The translations under genes were made by a program, and so were the position numbers. Below the pieces are notes generated by a model. That model was given only the letters and a program-made list of their open reading frames with translations, was not told the DNA's origin and ran no database searches. From the NCBI GenBank assembly GCA_030522415.1, contig CM060121.1:12852055-12916054 (forward strand): a DNA stretch of 64,000 bases, written 5' to 3'. Source of the stretch: Channallabes apus (Eukaryota > Chordata > Actinopteri > Siluriformes > Clariidae). Shown one piece after another: positions 1 to 14,192 of the stretch. The number at the start of each line of letters is the position of its first letter. The stretch's first letter is position 1.

Positions 1-2175
1 TGCCAAAGAGTATCAACAGATAAAACAAACTGTTTTGAATTTAAAGCTTCTTTCTCAATGTATTTTTCACATTTGTCATTAGAACAGAAGGTTCTTGAAA
101 TAAATTAAAAATCAATCTGCCACAAGAATATCTCCTACAGAAACCAGAACAATTTCAATATAGACATCTAGAGCTGAAGATCTACAACCAGCTTTATTTA
201 TTTCTTTATTTATTTTCATTTATTGATCTGTTTTGCTACAGTATTTTATAAGTTCTTGGTTCTGTCTGCTTGACTTTAGTCTGTTCGACTTTACAGCTTG
301 ACTACACGTCAGTTGAGAAGTTCTGGTATAAAATGAATAACCTGATCAAATAAGAGAAATAGAAAGATGTTGGGAAACAGAGAAGGAGACACATAATGGG
401 AGTGTGTGTGTGTGTGTCATGCCACTTGTTTCACACTCCTTTGTTGGCAAAGCCATGTGAAGCTGTGAACAGGAAGACGTAGTGGAATTAATGAAAGAAC
501 GGGAGTAATCTTGTGATAGAAGATGGAGGGTGTAATTTAAGGCTATGAAAGGTCCTCATTAATACTGTCAGGAGGAACAGATGAACATCCCCGGCCCTGG
601 CTGAAAGCACAATGTGATACAACACCAATAATATGATAGCATATGATAGGCGTCTTCTAATATCTTTGTTATTCCTTATTTCATTTCCTTGCATCCCTTC
701 TTCGTAATCATCCCACTGAGGATGCAGGAAATACGATAAGCATAAGAATAAGGACAGTGACATGAGGACAGAGAAATCAACAGCTATTGTTTGTCCAAGC
801 TTTAAAGTTTTTGTCAGATGTGTTAGCATTCTTGCATAAAGTCAAGTAAGTTTTTCTTGTCATCGGACTTCGGTCCAGATCTGGATCACACAGTAAGTGA
901 ATCCGGTCTCAGCCCACACCTTGTGTTAGGAATACAATAATACAATACAATAAAGTGTACATTTCCTACGTTGAAATAAAGCAGCGATCCTAGCCGGAGA
1001 TTACTGTAAGGCTAAACGTAATCGCTTCTTTTTTTGACATGGTGCCGGCGAGCGTATGACACTTCAAGGGTCAGCTAACAGGCACCCATTCAAAAAGGAA
1101 TTCATATTCTTTCCTGCGGGAAAAGCAAGACTTTGGCATTTTCTGTCAGTGTACATTACGTCCCCATGCGGTGAGGTTATCACGATCCAAATAAGCAAAG
1201 AAAAGGTCAGTGTCTACATCTAGTCAATACACCTTTTTGTGCCAAGGTACTAATTGAACTAACTAATTGAATGCAGACGGTGCCATTTCTCCCACTAGGC
1301 TTCTTTGCGTTTTGACTGTGATCACATGTCACATCTTTTGCCTGCTGAATTGTGTTATTTCAAATAGAGACACTTGACAAGTGTGCTAACTATAGAGAGT
1401 TGCACCATCACATTTTCCAGGCATTTCCATCTACACTGGAGTGAGAGAAAAAAATCCCAAATGTTTAGAATCCTGCAAGCGCACCTCAGGTCATGTGAGA
1501 AGAACCTCCTGGATCAGCTGATGAAATTCTTTGTTTTCTTCGTGCTTCAAGGATGGTAAACACCCTAGTGGGTTGTTTTTTCCCACAAATATATTAAATA
1601 GCAGTGCTCTTGCTAGGGATTTTCAGTGTTGAGAATCCAATTATATCCTGCAACTTCTTTCCATGGTGCACACGGTTGCTTAGCAACGGCAGACAGCACA
1701 GGAGCACAAGTTTTAGAGTGCTTTGGAAAGAAGGCGAGAGCAGTGCAGCTGGCATTTTCCATGTTTTTAGATGTTTTACTTCAAAACCATTTTGGTAACA
1801 GTGTCTTGTTGTGTTGTGTTGGTTTAATCGGTTTATCCAGAAACAGGTACACTTTGCTTATTTCATTTGTTGAGGTATGCAAATTAGTCAATTTTCTATA
1901 ACATTATTTTACCCCTGCAAATATTGGAGCTTTTTAGGTTCGTACGCAACAGTTTGTAGGCAAACAGTGGCATTATTTTTGCATGAACTTGGGATGTATT
2001 TTGAAACTTTCTGACACTTGAATGTATGTTGGTTTAAAGTTAGAGGTGTTTTGGCTTAATAATCTGATTGCAGTCAAACAGTGGATTTTTTTCCCCACTA
2101 GATTTGAATGTGTTTTGTTCCAGACCTTCTTGAACATACAGTGCTTGTAAGTTATAAGCAGATTTAATAAAAGTC
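1..2175. other. Presumed prkca intron, no exon recognised
   Basis: AT-rich sequence without a recognisable coding exon. The prkca exon that must precede the one at 3218 (the end of the C2 domain and hinge) was not found here and should lie upstream of the window. Short open frames have no family resemblance. A short GT run lies near 400. Nothing else is supported. Confidence 0.5.
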
Positions 2176-2954
2176 ATTTGCTTATCATAGAACAACAAAT
2201 TTGGAGAGGTGGAGGTACGCTCTGGAAAGCAGAGGAATGAAGGTTAGCCGCAGCAAGACGGAATACATGTGTGTGAATGAGAGGGACCTAAGAGGAACAG
2301 TGAGGCTACAGGGAGCAGAGGTAAAGAAGGTGCAGGATTTTAAGTACTTAGGGTCAACGGTCCAGAGCAACGGAGAGTGTGGAAAGGAGGTGAAGAGACG
2401 AGTACAGGCAGGTTGGAATGGATGGAGAAAAGTGTCAGATGTGTTGTGCGATAAAAGAGTATCAGCGAGAATGAAAGGAAAGGTGTACAGGACAGTGGTG
2501 AGACCAGCAATGCTCTACGGCTTAGAGACAGTGGCACTGAAGAAAAGACAGGAGGCAGAGTTGGAGGTAGCAGAGCTGAAGATGTTGAGGTCCTCTTTGG
2601 GAGTGACAAGGATGGATAGGATCAAGAATGAGTTCATCAGAGGGACAACCCATGTGAGATGTTTTGGAGATAAAGTCAGAGAGGCCAGATTGAGGTGGTT
2701 TGGACATGTTCAGAGGAGAGAGTGTGAATATATCAGTAGAAGGATGCTGAGGTTGGAACTGCCAGGCAGGAGGTCTAGAGGAAGACCAAAGAGGAGATTC
2801 ATGGATGCAGTGAGAGAGGACATGAAGTTACTGTAGTTGGTGTGAGAGAAGAGGATGCAGAGGATAGGGTTAGATGGAGGCAGATGATTCGCTGTGGCGA
2901 CCCCTGAAAGGGAACAGCCGAAAGACAAAGAAGAAGATTTGCTTATCATAGAAC
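2176..2954 (+). mobile_element. 5'-truncated non-LTR retrotransposon (LINE) with 18-bp target duplication
   Basis: An open frame of 211 codons at 2201-2836 matches the C-terminal part of a fish LINE reverse transcriptase. Seen motifs include FKYLGS, RPAMLYGLE and RLRWFGHVQRR followed by a GRRSRGRPKRRF tail, then a 3' end with the GCTGTGGCGACCCCTGAA block. The insert (2194-2936) is bounded by an exact 18-bp direct repeat, ATTTGCTTATCATAGAAC, at 2176-2193 and 2937-2954. This fits target-primed reverse transcription with 5' truncation. No catalytic YxDD is left, so the copy is dead. The clade is not assigned. It lies in a prkca intron, 264 bp before the next exon. Confidence 0.88.
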
Positions 2955-3217
2955 CTTTGACCTTGAATATTACATTTGAGAACCCCTGCTGTACACAATG
3001 GATTAAGCCTACAGGACTGTGGTGCAACATAAAGTACATTACTGGAAGAGCATGGTACAACCCCTGCATAATGAAATAAATCATATGTGATTTTCTACTA
3101 TGCACTTCACTATGAATGGTTGGAGGGTTTTCTTTCTTCTTGTGTCTGCCAGGCCATACCCATTCTCAGTATGAGTGTGTTTGTGTGTATGCTCATTAAA
3201 ATTTTATGTTTTTACAG

Positions 3218-3358
3218 AAAGCTAAGCTGGGCCCAGGCAAGAAAATGATCACACCGTCAGACCACCGGCGTTTCAGTTTTCCCTCCGGCAATATGGACAG
3301 GGTTCATCTCAACGACTTTCACTTTCTGGCACTTCTAGGAAAGGGCAGCTTTGGCAAG
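3218..3358 (+). CDS. prkca: prkca exon: hinge end and glycine-rich loop
   Basis: 47 codons, phase 0 to phase 0, acceptor TTTTTACAG and donor AAG|GTCAGC. It encodes the V3 hinge (KAKLGP start) and the first kinase strand with the ATP-binding glycine loop GKGSFGK. The hinge contains a [10 protein letters not shown] stretch that differs from the mammalian alpha hinge I know. The strand before the loop reads [10 protein letters not shown], where mammalian conventional PKCs have FNFLMVLGKG. These are unusual but conservative changes. Confidence 0.9.
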
Positions 3359-4951
<1,593 letters not shown>

Positions 4952-5759
4952 TGAGGATGGAGAACCCAAATAAAATGGAGGATTGTAAAAAGTAACTTTT
5001 ACAGAAATATTTAGCTCACACATTCTAATATAACCTGTGGAAAATATACCTGAGAACATTAACCTTCACTTATTAAAAAGTGTTAGTGTAAAAAAAAAAA
5101 AGTACTGTTTCAATGGTTCGGTTTTCTACAAGCAAAGATCTTTGAATCTCCTAAAGCATATAGTATGGTAAGTTACTATGCTTTAGTTACTATATTGTTT
5201 TGGTAATTAGTGGGGGGGGGGACAGTATTGTGAATAAAAGACACTTCCCGTCTGTCGTTTTCAGGCAGTAGAGTACAAAATGGCAAAATTGGTCCAACTG
5301 GAAGATTTGTCCAAAGTATCACACATATGTCAATGTGTACCTTTATAAAGGTGTCAGGAGAAGGTTTTTTTTCAAGAGTTAGACTAGGGCATGGTCAGTA
5401 CGGGCATCCTTCCTATAAATATTTCAGTGTGCTTTTCCACATACCCTTTATATATTATTCATTCATATATATTATTCAAAAAGTGTTCATAAATACTTCT
5501 GTTATTTTTCCACAAAATATTCAGCTATCTGTCACCATTACATATTTTATGAGTTAAATAGTTAGATATCTTATTGCATTACTGTCACTCTAGTCTTTAG
5601 AAAAATTAAGACTAATGTGTATAATCACAAGGTCACTTAATTATCTTCAAAAATGTACTATAAAAACTGATGCAAATTAGTTAATTAAAAACCACAAATA
5701 TAAGTATTGCTATAAAGACATAAACATTTTAATGATGTGACTTTATATCTGTTTTGTAG

Positions 5760-5852
<93 letters not shown>

Positions 5853-6494
5853 TAAGAGATCAGCTAATTATAATGAATAATATTAATTACAATAATTTAG
5901 TGCTTATTTATTTAGATTACCCACTTCCCTCTTGCCATATGTTACTCCTCATATCTAGTCAGGTACTAAGTCAGACAGGTTTGTTCTGTGATACAGTAAG
6001 TGCAGTGGGTGAAATATATCAAATCTTCAATTTCAGCAAAAATTGTTTCATACTTTATCTTTCTGATCCTTCAACACAATTCAGAAGGATTTCATCTTTT
6101 TTTTACTACTTAATGAAATAAATTCCCGCTGGCCATACCTCAGCAACTGGTCATGTGACTCGATGCCTAATTTGATAAGCCGGGCACATATAAAGGAAAC
6201 GTACCAATAATACAAGTAGACATGTAACCACATATTTGAGTCTTTACTCTTTGAACATTTTCCTCTGTACATACAGTACAATTCATTATATATGGACCAC
6301 ACAGACTTCCTGTACATACTTTACCTAGCACTGGTTTGCATCTGGCCGGAAGCATTTTGCCTGTAAGATGCATCATCGATAAATATTTGTGCACACCATC
6401 AGTACACAGTTTAATGAGAATTAAGTGCAAATGGTATTATAATAAATAATGAATGCGGTAGTGTAAACAGAACATGCTGGTTACAGCATGTTGC

Positions 6495-6995
6495 TTACAG
6501 TCTTGTAGCAAAAGTTTGACTATTGTGTAAAATTTGCTTTGAGGATGAGTGTTTTTCTGTATTAGTTAGCGTGCATATGTGTGGAAAGGCCTTATGGATG
6601 CAGCGTGTGGTGTAAAGGTCTGTGATTGGTTGATAAGAGAACCAAAACATCATCCTAGCTTTCCGCACTCTCCGCTGCAGGATCTTCAGGACCATCTAAT
6701 CTGACACCGATGAGGATGGGAGGTGTGAGATGGGCTTTACTCCAACTAAAAGACCAAATAAGGTTCTCTGTCAGAAATTTGGCTCACTTAATGATCTCTA
6801 TGGAGAAGCCACTGATGTTCAACAGACAGAGGTCAACAGCCATCTCATTAATTTTGTCTATGTTCAGAGACATCTTGTTGGCTGTGCACCAGTTCGTTAG
6901 CTGCCACACGTCCTCTGTAAACGCTGATTCATCATTTTTGCTGATGAGTCCCATCATTTTATTGGTGAACTTAATTATGTAATTCAACATAATTT
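6495..6995 (-). mobile_element. Degenerate LINE reverse-transcriptase fragment in prkca intron
   Basis: On the minus strand, an open frame at 6784-6990 reads like the segment downstream of the catalytic site in fish non-LTR reverse transcriptases (GLISKNDESAF, WCTANKMSLNIDK). A second piece at 6495-6695 reads VRKARMMFWF then DLYTTRCIHKA, like the region near the end of the same protein. Frames are broken between them, so it is a relic. Clade not determined. Confidence 0.6.
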
Positions 6996-7412
6996 GCTGC
7001 CCTGGGTGCTGCTCCCAATCAAACTGTGGTTTCCCAGTCAGAAATTCCAGGACCCTGTTTCATAAGTCAGGAATGCTGAACCAATGTCTATGAACAGCAT
7101 ATGAACATACAGTATGTGTCCATTGTGTCCTGGTGAATGCCACTTACTGTAGCACCTGGTCATTGGGAGATGGGGTGGTCTTCCTACTACCAAATATCTA
7201 AAACTCATTTTGCCTTCAGTAACTGTTACTTTTATGTTTTAAGGCAGTTTAGCCCTGAGGTCTACAGTATCTTAGGCCTTCGTAACTGATAAAACTGACT
7301 GCAGTTCTGAGAAAGTGCTAAAACTACATTTTTTATTCAAATCTTTTAGGTTTTCTAATATCCTTTTTTATTACTGTTCGAGCCTGATCATTACTTTATT
7401 ATGTGCTCATAG

Positions 7413-7475
7413 GTTCTACGCTGCTGAGATTGCCTTGGGCCTGTTTTTCCTGCATAGGAAGGGAATCATCTACAG
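7413..7475 (+). CDS. prkca: prkca exon: helix E and start of catalytic loop
   Basis: 63 bases, starting with the last base of the split valine and ending with two bases of the catalytic-loop arginine. It encodes FYAAEIALGLFFLHRKGIIY. Acceptor CTCATAG, donor CTACAG|GTAGGT. The very short exon and its phases match the conserved PKC exon. Confidence 0.95.
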
Positions 7476-7805
7476 GTAGGTCTAAGACATTTTGGAATTT
7501 GGGAGAATCTTATAAAGATCGACTTTCATAACCAGACTGCTTTAGCAGTTTCCATTATTAAATATTACACTAGAAGTACTGTAACATCAGTCAAACACTG
7601 TTGATAAGATTTTTTTAGGTGGTGGGGTATTATAAGACTGCGTTGGGAATCTCTTTTTAAATGTGTGGTCCTTATAACTCTTCCTACTATGAATTGTGTT
7701 TGTTACTATATTATTGTATTTGTGTTTAAAAATAGTCTGTTTGGTCTCATAGCTGTTCTTTACACATGAATCATGGTAAAGTTAGATGGTTAGTTTCTTC
7801 AGAAT

Positions 7806-8113
7806 ATTCGCAGTATAGTGGTTAGCACTGTGGCCTTTCACCTTCAGGGTCAAGGGGTCTAGTCCTACCTCAAGTCTGTGTCATGTTCTCCCCGTGCTTG
7901 GTGGGTTACCTCGAAATGCTCTGGTTTCGGATGCTGATTGGTATTTCTAAATTGCCTGTTGTGTGTGAGTGAATGTGTAAACTCATGTGTCCTTGTCCTT
8001 GGATTGGGACCTTGTCCAGTGTGTACCCTGCATCGCACCCTAGGTCCTCTGGGTTTGTCTCCAGGCCTCCCATGACCTTGTACAGAAGAAGTGGTATACA
8101 GAGAATGAGTGAG
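7806..8113 (+). repeat. V-SINE / DANA-like SINE copy
   Basis: It has a tRNA-like head (AGTGGTTAGCACTGTGGCC), then the conserved V-SINE core (CATGTTCTCCCCGTGCTTGG) and a 3' part ending near GTGGTATACAGAGAATGAGTGAG. Diverged. Other copies in the window lie near 10355, 17149, 24255, 34565, 37166, 42757 and 44765. Confidence 0.7.
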
Positions 8114-9785
8114 AATAAAAACTACCACAGTCCTTGCTTCCATTGCAAGAACATCTTACTGTCAACAGTATACTTGTTAAAATGTGAATGTTGAACTCAG
8201 TGTGGTTTGACAAATACGTGTTGTACTGCAGGTGGCAGCTAACAACAGTTAAACGTAGTGCAAGACGTCACGTCGGCATGGTGTCAGTCTTGTGACACTG
8301 ATGAAGATGAATTACTCATACCCTGAATGAAAAAAAAAGGATGGGGAGACAGAGAGGCTGTTTATCTGTCACTTTGTTAAACTCTTTCAATTCACTTTCT
8401 TCTGAGCAAAAACAGTACAGGATACGTATAAATAAGACTTCTTGAGAGTTCTGAAGAGGAACACACACACACGCACAGAGCATTTTCTATCACAATATCC
8501 TATAATTTTATAACAACCTGCGAGTGCAAGATTTTCAATAAAGAAATTAACGTCTGAAGCTTGTTGACACTTCAGTTGCTTTGTCTATGTTCATATCTGT
8601 TTTTATATGTAACCCACTTTGACTATTGAGCAATGTTAAATATGGATTTATGTCTGAAAAATGGTTACGAGATTTGCCTTTAGGTGAATGCTGTATTTTG
8701 CTGTATTGTTGGGCTGGCACATGTGTAACTGAAACATATGAAACCCTCAGAAGGACATGACTTGATGAGTAGGCTTAAATAACTGCCTACAACCCAATTT
8801 TGTGAATGTTCACTATTGATCGCTGCCTACTCCCACCTAAATTCACCAAATGTTAACTTAATACAACTGGCTAAATTATGACTGTACTGTTGCCTGGATA
8901 CCTCATTGGGATTTCCAGCCAAATCATGAAGTATGAATTTTGCAATAAATAAATGAATTCCCTAGAATCTCCAAAGGTTCTGAATGGCAAGGACAATGGC
9001 AGTAATTGCAGGTTCTTAGTTCCGGTTGTATCTATGCTGGATACTTTATACATGGCCTACAGACATAGACTACAGCTCCTAGTTGTCATGATCCAGGTCC
9101 AGAACAAACCTGATTCCAATGTATTCTCATAAACTTCCTCTTGTTGTTCAGTTAACCTTCCTCCTGACAGGCAATTCTTTTACTGTCACTGTTATTATGG
9201 TTTTGACTTTGATCTCATCTTCTGTAATTGTTTGATCTCATCTGGTTTTGTAATTCCTCTTTGTACACCCTCCTGGGTCTGATAACTGCTTGAACCTATC
9301 CTGTTTTTGACTTTCCATGACATTTTCCATCTGTTTGATACTGTGTTATTTGTATTAAAAGTGCATTTTTGTAACTGCACCGACTCTTACACCTGATAGA
9401 GCACACATAACCAGCATTCTATTATTTTACCCTCCCTATACATCTTGGGTGGTGTGCATCACCTTCATAATGTATGCCACACAGATGCATTGTTATCAAA
9501 TGCTTGATGTGTTTGCCTCCGTGCCCGTGTGACACCATACCATCCCTTAAAGAAGGTGCTCATGGTGATTATTGCTCTTCAAACAGACTCCATTAAAGAA
9601 GGTGCTGCTTTGTAAGTAAGACACATTTAAGCTCCTTTAACAGAGACACACTTCAGGTCATTGCATAAGGGGAATGTTAGTGTGAATCTTGTCAATATAA
9701 TTTTGTCAATATAGCCACAGACTGTAGAGGGTCTGCCCCTTAGATTAGGCATCATAATGCCTACAAGGTTTCTGTCAGATTTTTG

Positions 9786-9960
9786 TCAGGTAAGGGGCTC
9801 AGTGTGTTGAGGCTCTGAGTTACTGATTGGAAGGTCAACAGCTCTTTGAGGTTGCTACTATTGGGCCCTTGAGCAAGGCCCTTATCCCTGTCTGCTCCAG
9901 AAGCGCTGAATAATGGCTGACCTTGCGCTCTGACCCTAGCCTCCTAACAAAGGCTGGTAT
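9786..9960 (+). repeat. Diverged tRNA-derived SINE-like repeat
   Basis: It shares the block GGGCCCTTGAGCAAGGCCCTT with the SINEs at 10737 and 11487, but the head (GGGGCTCAGTGTGTTGAGG) and the tail differ. It is probably an older or chimeric copy. Confidence 0.5.
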
Positions 9961-10026
9961 ACTTTGTGTAAAGCATAAAGAATTTCACGGAGCAGTAATG
10001 TATGTGAAGAATAAAGGCTGTACTAA

Positions 10027-10254
<228 letters not shown>

Positions 10255-10354
10255 TGAAGTGTGTCAGTTAGTGGGGATGGGACTTTTGGTGTAAGTTCGG
10301 GTTTTTACTTCTCATTAAGACACAGCTACAGATATTTTTAAATCTTGAGAATAT

Positions 10355-10630
10355 AGTGGCTCAGTGGTTAGCACTGTTGCGTGGAGTTCGCATGTTCTCC
10401 GTTAGTTGGTTTCTTCTGGGTATTCCGGTTTCCTCCCACAATCCAAAAGACATGCAGATTAGGCATATTGACGTTCCCAAATTGCCCATAGTGTGTAAAT
10501 GAGCATGCGTGTCCTTTAATTGATTGGCACCCCATCCCGGGTTGTATCCTGCCTCGTCTCCAGGAGTTTCCTGGAATAGGCCCCCTGCGACCCCGTGTAT
10601 AAGATAAATTTGTATAGACAATGAGTGACT
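10355..10630 (+). repeat. V-SINE-like SINE copy
   Basis: It contains AGTGGTTAGCACTG, then CATGTTCTCCG, TTTCCTCCCACA and ATTGGCACCCCATCCCGGG, and ends near AATGAGTGACTGAGTGGG. It has a deletion between the head and the core. Confidence 0.7.
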
Positions 10631-10736
10631 GAGTGGGTAAAGATAAAGTCATATCCTATTACTGTAAAACATCTTGGATTAGATTGGAATTAAAGACGTT
10701 TTAAAGGCAAATGGCCATAAAGCAAATCCCAAAACA

Positions 10737-10860
10737 GTTGCCACTGTTGGGCCCTTGAGCAAGGCCCTTAACCCTCAACTGCTCAGATGTATAATGAGAT
10801 AAAAATGTAAGTCGCTCTGGATAAGAGCGTCTGCCAAATGCCTAAATGTAAATGTAAATA
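10737..10860 (+). repeat. 5'-truncated tRNA-derived SINE
   Basis: It carries the 3' body of the SINE at 11487: TTGCCACTGTTGGGCCCTTG, then AAGTCGCTCTGGATAAGAGC and a (AAATGT)n tail. The tRNA-like head is missing. Confidence 0.75.
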
Positions 10861-11438
10861 ATTAAACTGTCATGAGAAAGGATTTAGAGAATACAGCTGA
10901 TATCTTTCAGAGCAAACACTGCATCTTTGCTAAATTTTACATCCCCTTCTTATTCCATATATTCACAATGATGTGACAAACCTGAAAGTAGGTTTCATGC
11001 TGCTGCTTTCCACGAGCACGGTTTTAATAGCTGAATTTAATATCTGAGTTCTGTCCTTAAATATTTTTTTATATACAAAAATAATATATAATATTGTATG
11101 ATTTGGTCTACAGTTCTGTTTCAGACCGGCCACATGCTGTTGAACTGTTTTTAGACCGGCTGAGTGATTGAATGCTGTACATAGTATAATGATTTGCTGA
11201 ATTTCGCAAATCCTCCAGGTCAGACTGACACTGCTGGAGCACTTGGTGTCTGAGCAATGAAGCACAAAACTACATTAATTCTGTAACATGGTCAAACAAG
11301 AGGCAGAAAAAAATAGACTGATTTTACATATTTTACAGAAGGGGAAATTCTGGATTTGGGTGCATATCTACTGTAAGAGGTTCAAATGTGTGAAGGATTT
11401 AGACAGGCCAAAAACAGATCATAAACAGGCCAAAGAGA

Positions 11439-11482
11439 AATGTGAGTTTAACGTTGTGTCAACACAACGTTAAACTCACATT
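11439..11482. repeat. Perfect 21-bp inverted repeat with 2-nt spacer
   Basis: The arms at 11439-11459 and 11462-11482 (outer sequence AATGTGAGTTTAACG) are exact reverse complements around CA. The right arm ends 4-5 bases before the SINE head begins. Confidence 0.9.
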
Positions 11483-11486
11483 GGGC

Positions 11487-11680
11487 CAGGGGTAGCTCAG
11501 TGGTTAAGGCATTGGACTATGGTTCAGAAGATCCCACGTTCAAACCCCACAACCACCAAGTTGCCACTGTTGGGCCCTTGAGCAAGGCCCTTAACCCTCA
11601 ACTGCTCAGATGTGTAATGAGATAAAAATGTAAGTCGCTCTGGATAAGAGTGTCTGCCAAATGCCTAGATGTAGATGTGT
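11487..11680 (+). repeat. Full-length tRNA-derived SINE
   Basis: The head has an A-box-like TAGCTCAGTGGTTAAGGC and a B-box-like GTTCAAACCCC, the layout of an RNA polymerase III promoter. The body carries GGGCCCTTGAGCAAGGCCCT, and the tail reads GTCGCTCTGGATAAGAG then CCAAATGCC. Truncated copies lie at 10737 (same strand) and 11908 (opposite strand). Confidence 0.8.
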
Positions 11681-11877
11681 GAACAAAACTTCCATTTTTG
11701 TTAATCTAGTGTCCTTAAAAACCCTTAGTGTTTGGGGATTACGACAGCAAATATCTCCATCTGTCATGTCTTAAAATGTTTTCTTCAGTTTCTTCCCACA
11801 GTTCAAAGATTACATCTGCAGTCTGGATTTATTGCCTTTTTAAAACCTTTTGTATCAAATATATGTTCCCAACAAGA

Positions 11878-11907
<30 letters not shown>

Positions 11908-11909
<2 letters not shown>

Positions 11910-11968
11910 TTTACATTTACATTTACATTTAGGCATTTGGCAGACGCTCTTATCCAGAGCGACTTACT
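11908..11968 (-). repeat. 3' tail fragment of the same SINE, inverted
   Basis: (CATTTA)n followed by GGCATTTGGCAGACGCTCTT and ATCCAGAGCGACTTAC is the reverse complement of the 3' end of the SINE at 11487. An A-run and CA-run precede it. Confidence 0.75.
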
Positions 11969-12476
11969 TTTTTTTTGTGTGTGTGTAATTTATATAATAG
12001 CTGAAGCTAATATTAATATTAATATTATTTCAAAATGTCATTGTAGATTGTCAGGGTTAGGCAGGGTTAACTGCCTTGGCATTTCTTGCACACTTGAGTA
12101 GTCTAAATATTTTTTTTAGATTTCTGTTGTTGGTGGTAGTCTTATTCTTTTTTGGGTATTTTTCCAGCACAAATGTACTGTACTATATGTAGGCACAGTG
12201 TTTTTATGAATCTTTATTTGCATGTCCATTTCAATATTATACCACAGAGCTACAGTGCTTCTTACAAATCCCTTTGCATAGCTTAAGCCTGATGAGGTTT
12301 AACAAAAAAGTTATATTATTGTGATAAATTACACTTAAGAAATGAGTTTCTCTGCAAATATTTATGCTTCTCCAATGACGAAAGAATTGGCAGAAGATTT
12401 AGACTCTAATACCTATAATTATGCATGTGTGTATCTATTTTTAGTGAGTAGTGTGTAGGAGGACTGTCCATGTGTT

Positions 12477-12527
12477 TTTGTTTGTTTGTTTGTTTGTTTG
12501 TTTGTTTGTTTGTTTGTTTGTTTGTTT
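12477..12527 (+). repeat. (TTTG)n microsatellite
   Basis: About twelve TTTG units, in the intron 140 bp before the prkca exon at 12668. Confidence 0.95.
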
Positions 12528-12667
12528 TATCTCCAGCATTGAAATTAAAGCCACACTACACAGAGCACATACTGTATGTAGAAAAGAAAGGACACGAGTG
12601 ATCCAAACTCAGTGTGGACATCAGCAGTGCCTAATCCTTAACATGTCTGTTTTCTGCTTCTTTGTAG

Positions 12668-12748
12668 ATCATTGCATATCAGCCGTATGGAAAATCAGTG
12701 GACTGGTGGGCTTATGGTGTCCTTCTGTATGAGATGCTGGCTGGGCAG
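12668..12748 (+). CDS. prkca: prkca exon: helix F region
   Basis: 27 codons, phase 0 to 0, encoding [20 protein letters not shown] then YEMLAGQ. It holds the conserved aspartate of the DWWAYG segment. Acceptor CTTTGTAG, donor CAG|GTACGT. Confidence 0.95.
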
Positions 12749-13249
12749 GTACGTTTTTGTGTTTTTCGGCCTGAAAGATCAGACTAAATTCATTTCAGCA
12801 GGAATGGGGAAATATGCTAAATCAAATAGAAAATTAGACACAGTCGTGTATTTAGGGTGGATGTCAAACAGTAGTTGGTCTGGTGCTGCACAAATATGTT
12901 ATTTATTATTTAAGGCATATTCTAGCATCATCCAGTCCTGCCATATAAAAATTGCCATAATTAAAAAAAAAAATTCAATTGAAAATTACATATAAATTAA
13001 ATACATGCTAGAAATCAGGCAAAAAAAAAAAACATTTTACTTCATATCCGAAACAGCCTTCTTTTTCTTCTGCTGGAGTTTAACATAAGCTTTATCACCC
13101 TTCACTTTATTGTGTAGCCATCTGGCAGCTTATCATCCCCTAATCATAAATGGGGAAAATGCATAAAAACAGTATGATAGAATAATTCATCAACCATACC
13201 TGCTGGTAGCCGATCATCGTAATAGGACACTTAGTATGCCAAACATTGC

Positions 13250-13560
13250 TTTGACACTTACAGTACTCTCCAAGTGTCTTGAACCACCGCTCACTTGTCA
13301 TTTTTTTATGTAGGAATTCTCATTTTTGCCAAGTTTTTAGCTCTCATTTTGAGTCCAGTTCCTGTACCCAACCAGTTTCATTAAAAAGTAAACATTAAAA
13401 CCAATAAATCATGAACCAGTGAGAAACAGGTGCAGATGATGACGGATGATCAGGCCTATGATACATATACTGGTGATGCTGAATAAGTGGTTGGAACAGA
13501 TGAGAGGGGAAATGAAGTTGCTGCTGAGGTTGTTACATACAGTAGTAATACTTCTAAAAA
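13250..13560 (+). repeat. Dispersed repeat, copy 1 (pair with 48195)
   Basis: It shares ordered blocks with 48195-48575: GTCTTGAA, then CATGAACCAGTGAGAAACAGG, GTGGTTGGAACAGA and GAGAGGGGAAATGA, ending GCTGCTGAGG. It looks like a non-autonomous DNA element (the ends resemble Tc1-type repeats), but its termini are not resolved. Confidence 0.6.
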
Positions 13561-14004
13561 CGTGTCAATTTTACTCTAATTCAGTGGTGACTCACTTCAG
13601 GTTATGAGCACTTTTATGAGCCAGACTGATTATCTGTCTACAGCCCTGCTGTGATAAAGCTTGTGCTGTGACAATTGCGTTGGTTAAATTTGGATGTCAT
13701 GGGGGAAAACAAGACATGCATAGTTTTGTGTTTTTCAATTACTGGCCTGTTCTTTATTTTTACCATCTTCCTATTCTTTTTTTAATGCTTAATCTATGTA
13801 AACAAAAATTAGACTAAACTAAAATAAGAGCTTATCAGTCCTATCAGTGTCATTAAAGTGCCCTCATTTCTTTTTCCAGACTATATATGGTATACCTCAT
13901 TATTGCCAATATTATTCATCATAATTCATGCTTAAATACTAATCATTTTTACTCTGGAATATTTAGGACAGGATTTTACTAAGGCACTTTTAACCACTTT
14001 TTTT

Positions 14005-14192
14005 TTTCCCCCTATCTTTTTTGGATTCCCCCCCCGATTTTTCTCCCTAATTTAGTCGTTGCCAATTCCTCCCTGTCACTAGAGGGCTCTAGAGACCTCC
14101 GGCTGTGAGAGGTTACAGCATCACCCAGGAACCGAACCAGCGATCTCTGGATGATAGGGCGAGCACTTTACCACTGCGCCACTCGGAGGCCT
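14005..14192 (-). repeat. tRNA-derived SINE, minus strand
   Basis: Read on the minus strand it begins GGCCTCCGAGTGGCGCAGTG (A-box-like), followed by a B-box-like GGTTCGGTTCC and a body ending in a pyrimidine/T-rich tail. The tRNA-like head is well preserved. It is a different SINE family from the one at 11487. Confidence 0.75.

Noticed and set aside
488..829. 113-codon minus-strand open frame
   Set aside because: No recognisable domain or splice context, and composition like translated AT-rich intron. Not supported as a gene.
9086..9420. Possible LTR-retrotransposon fragment (CCAGAACAAACCTGATTCC region)
   Set aside because: Some phrases resemble fish LTR ends, but no paired LTR, primer-binding site or coding part was found. 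Too weak to list.
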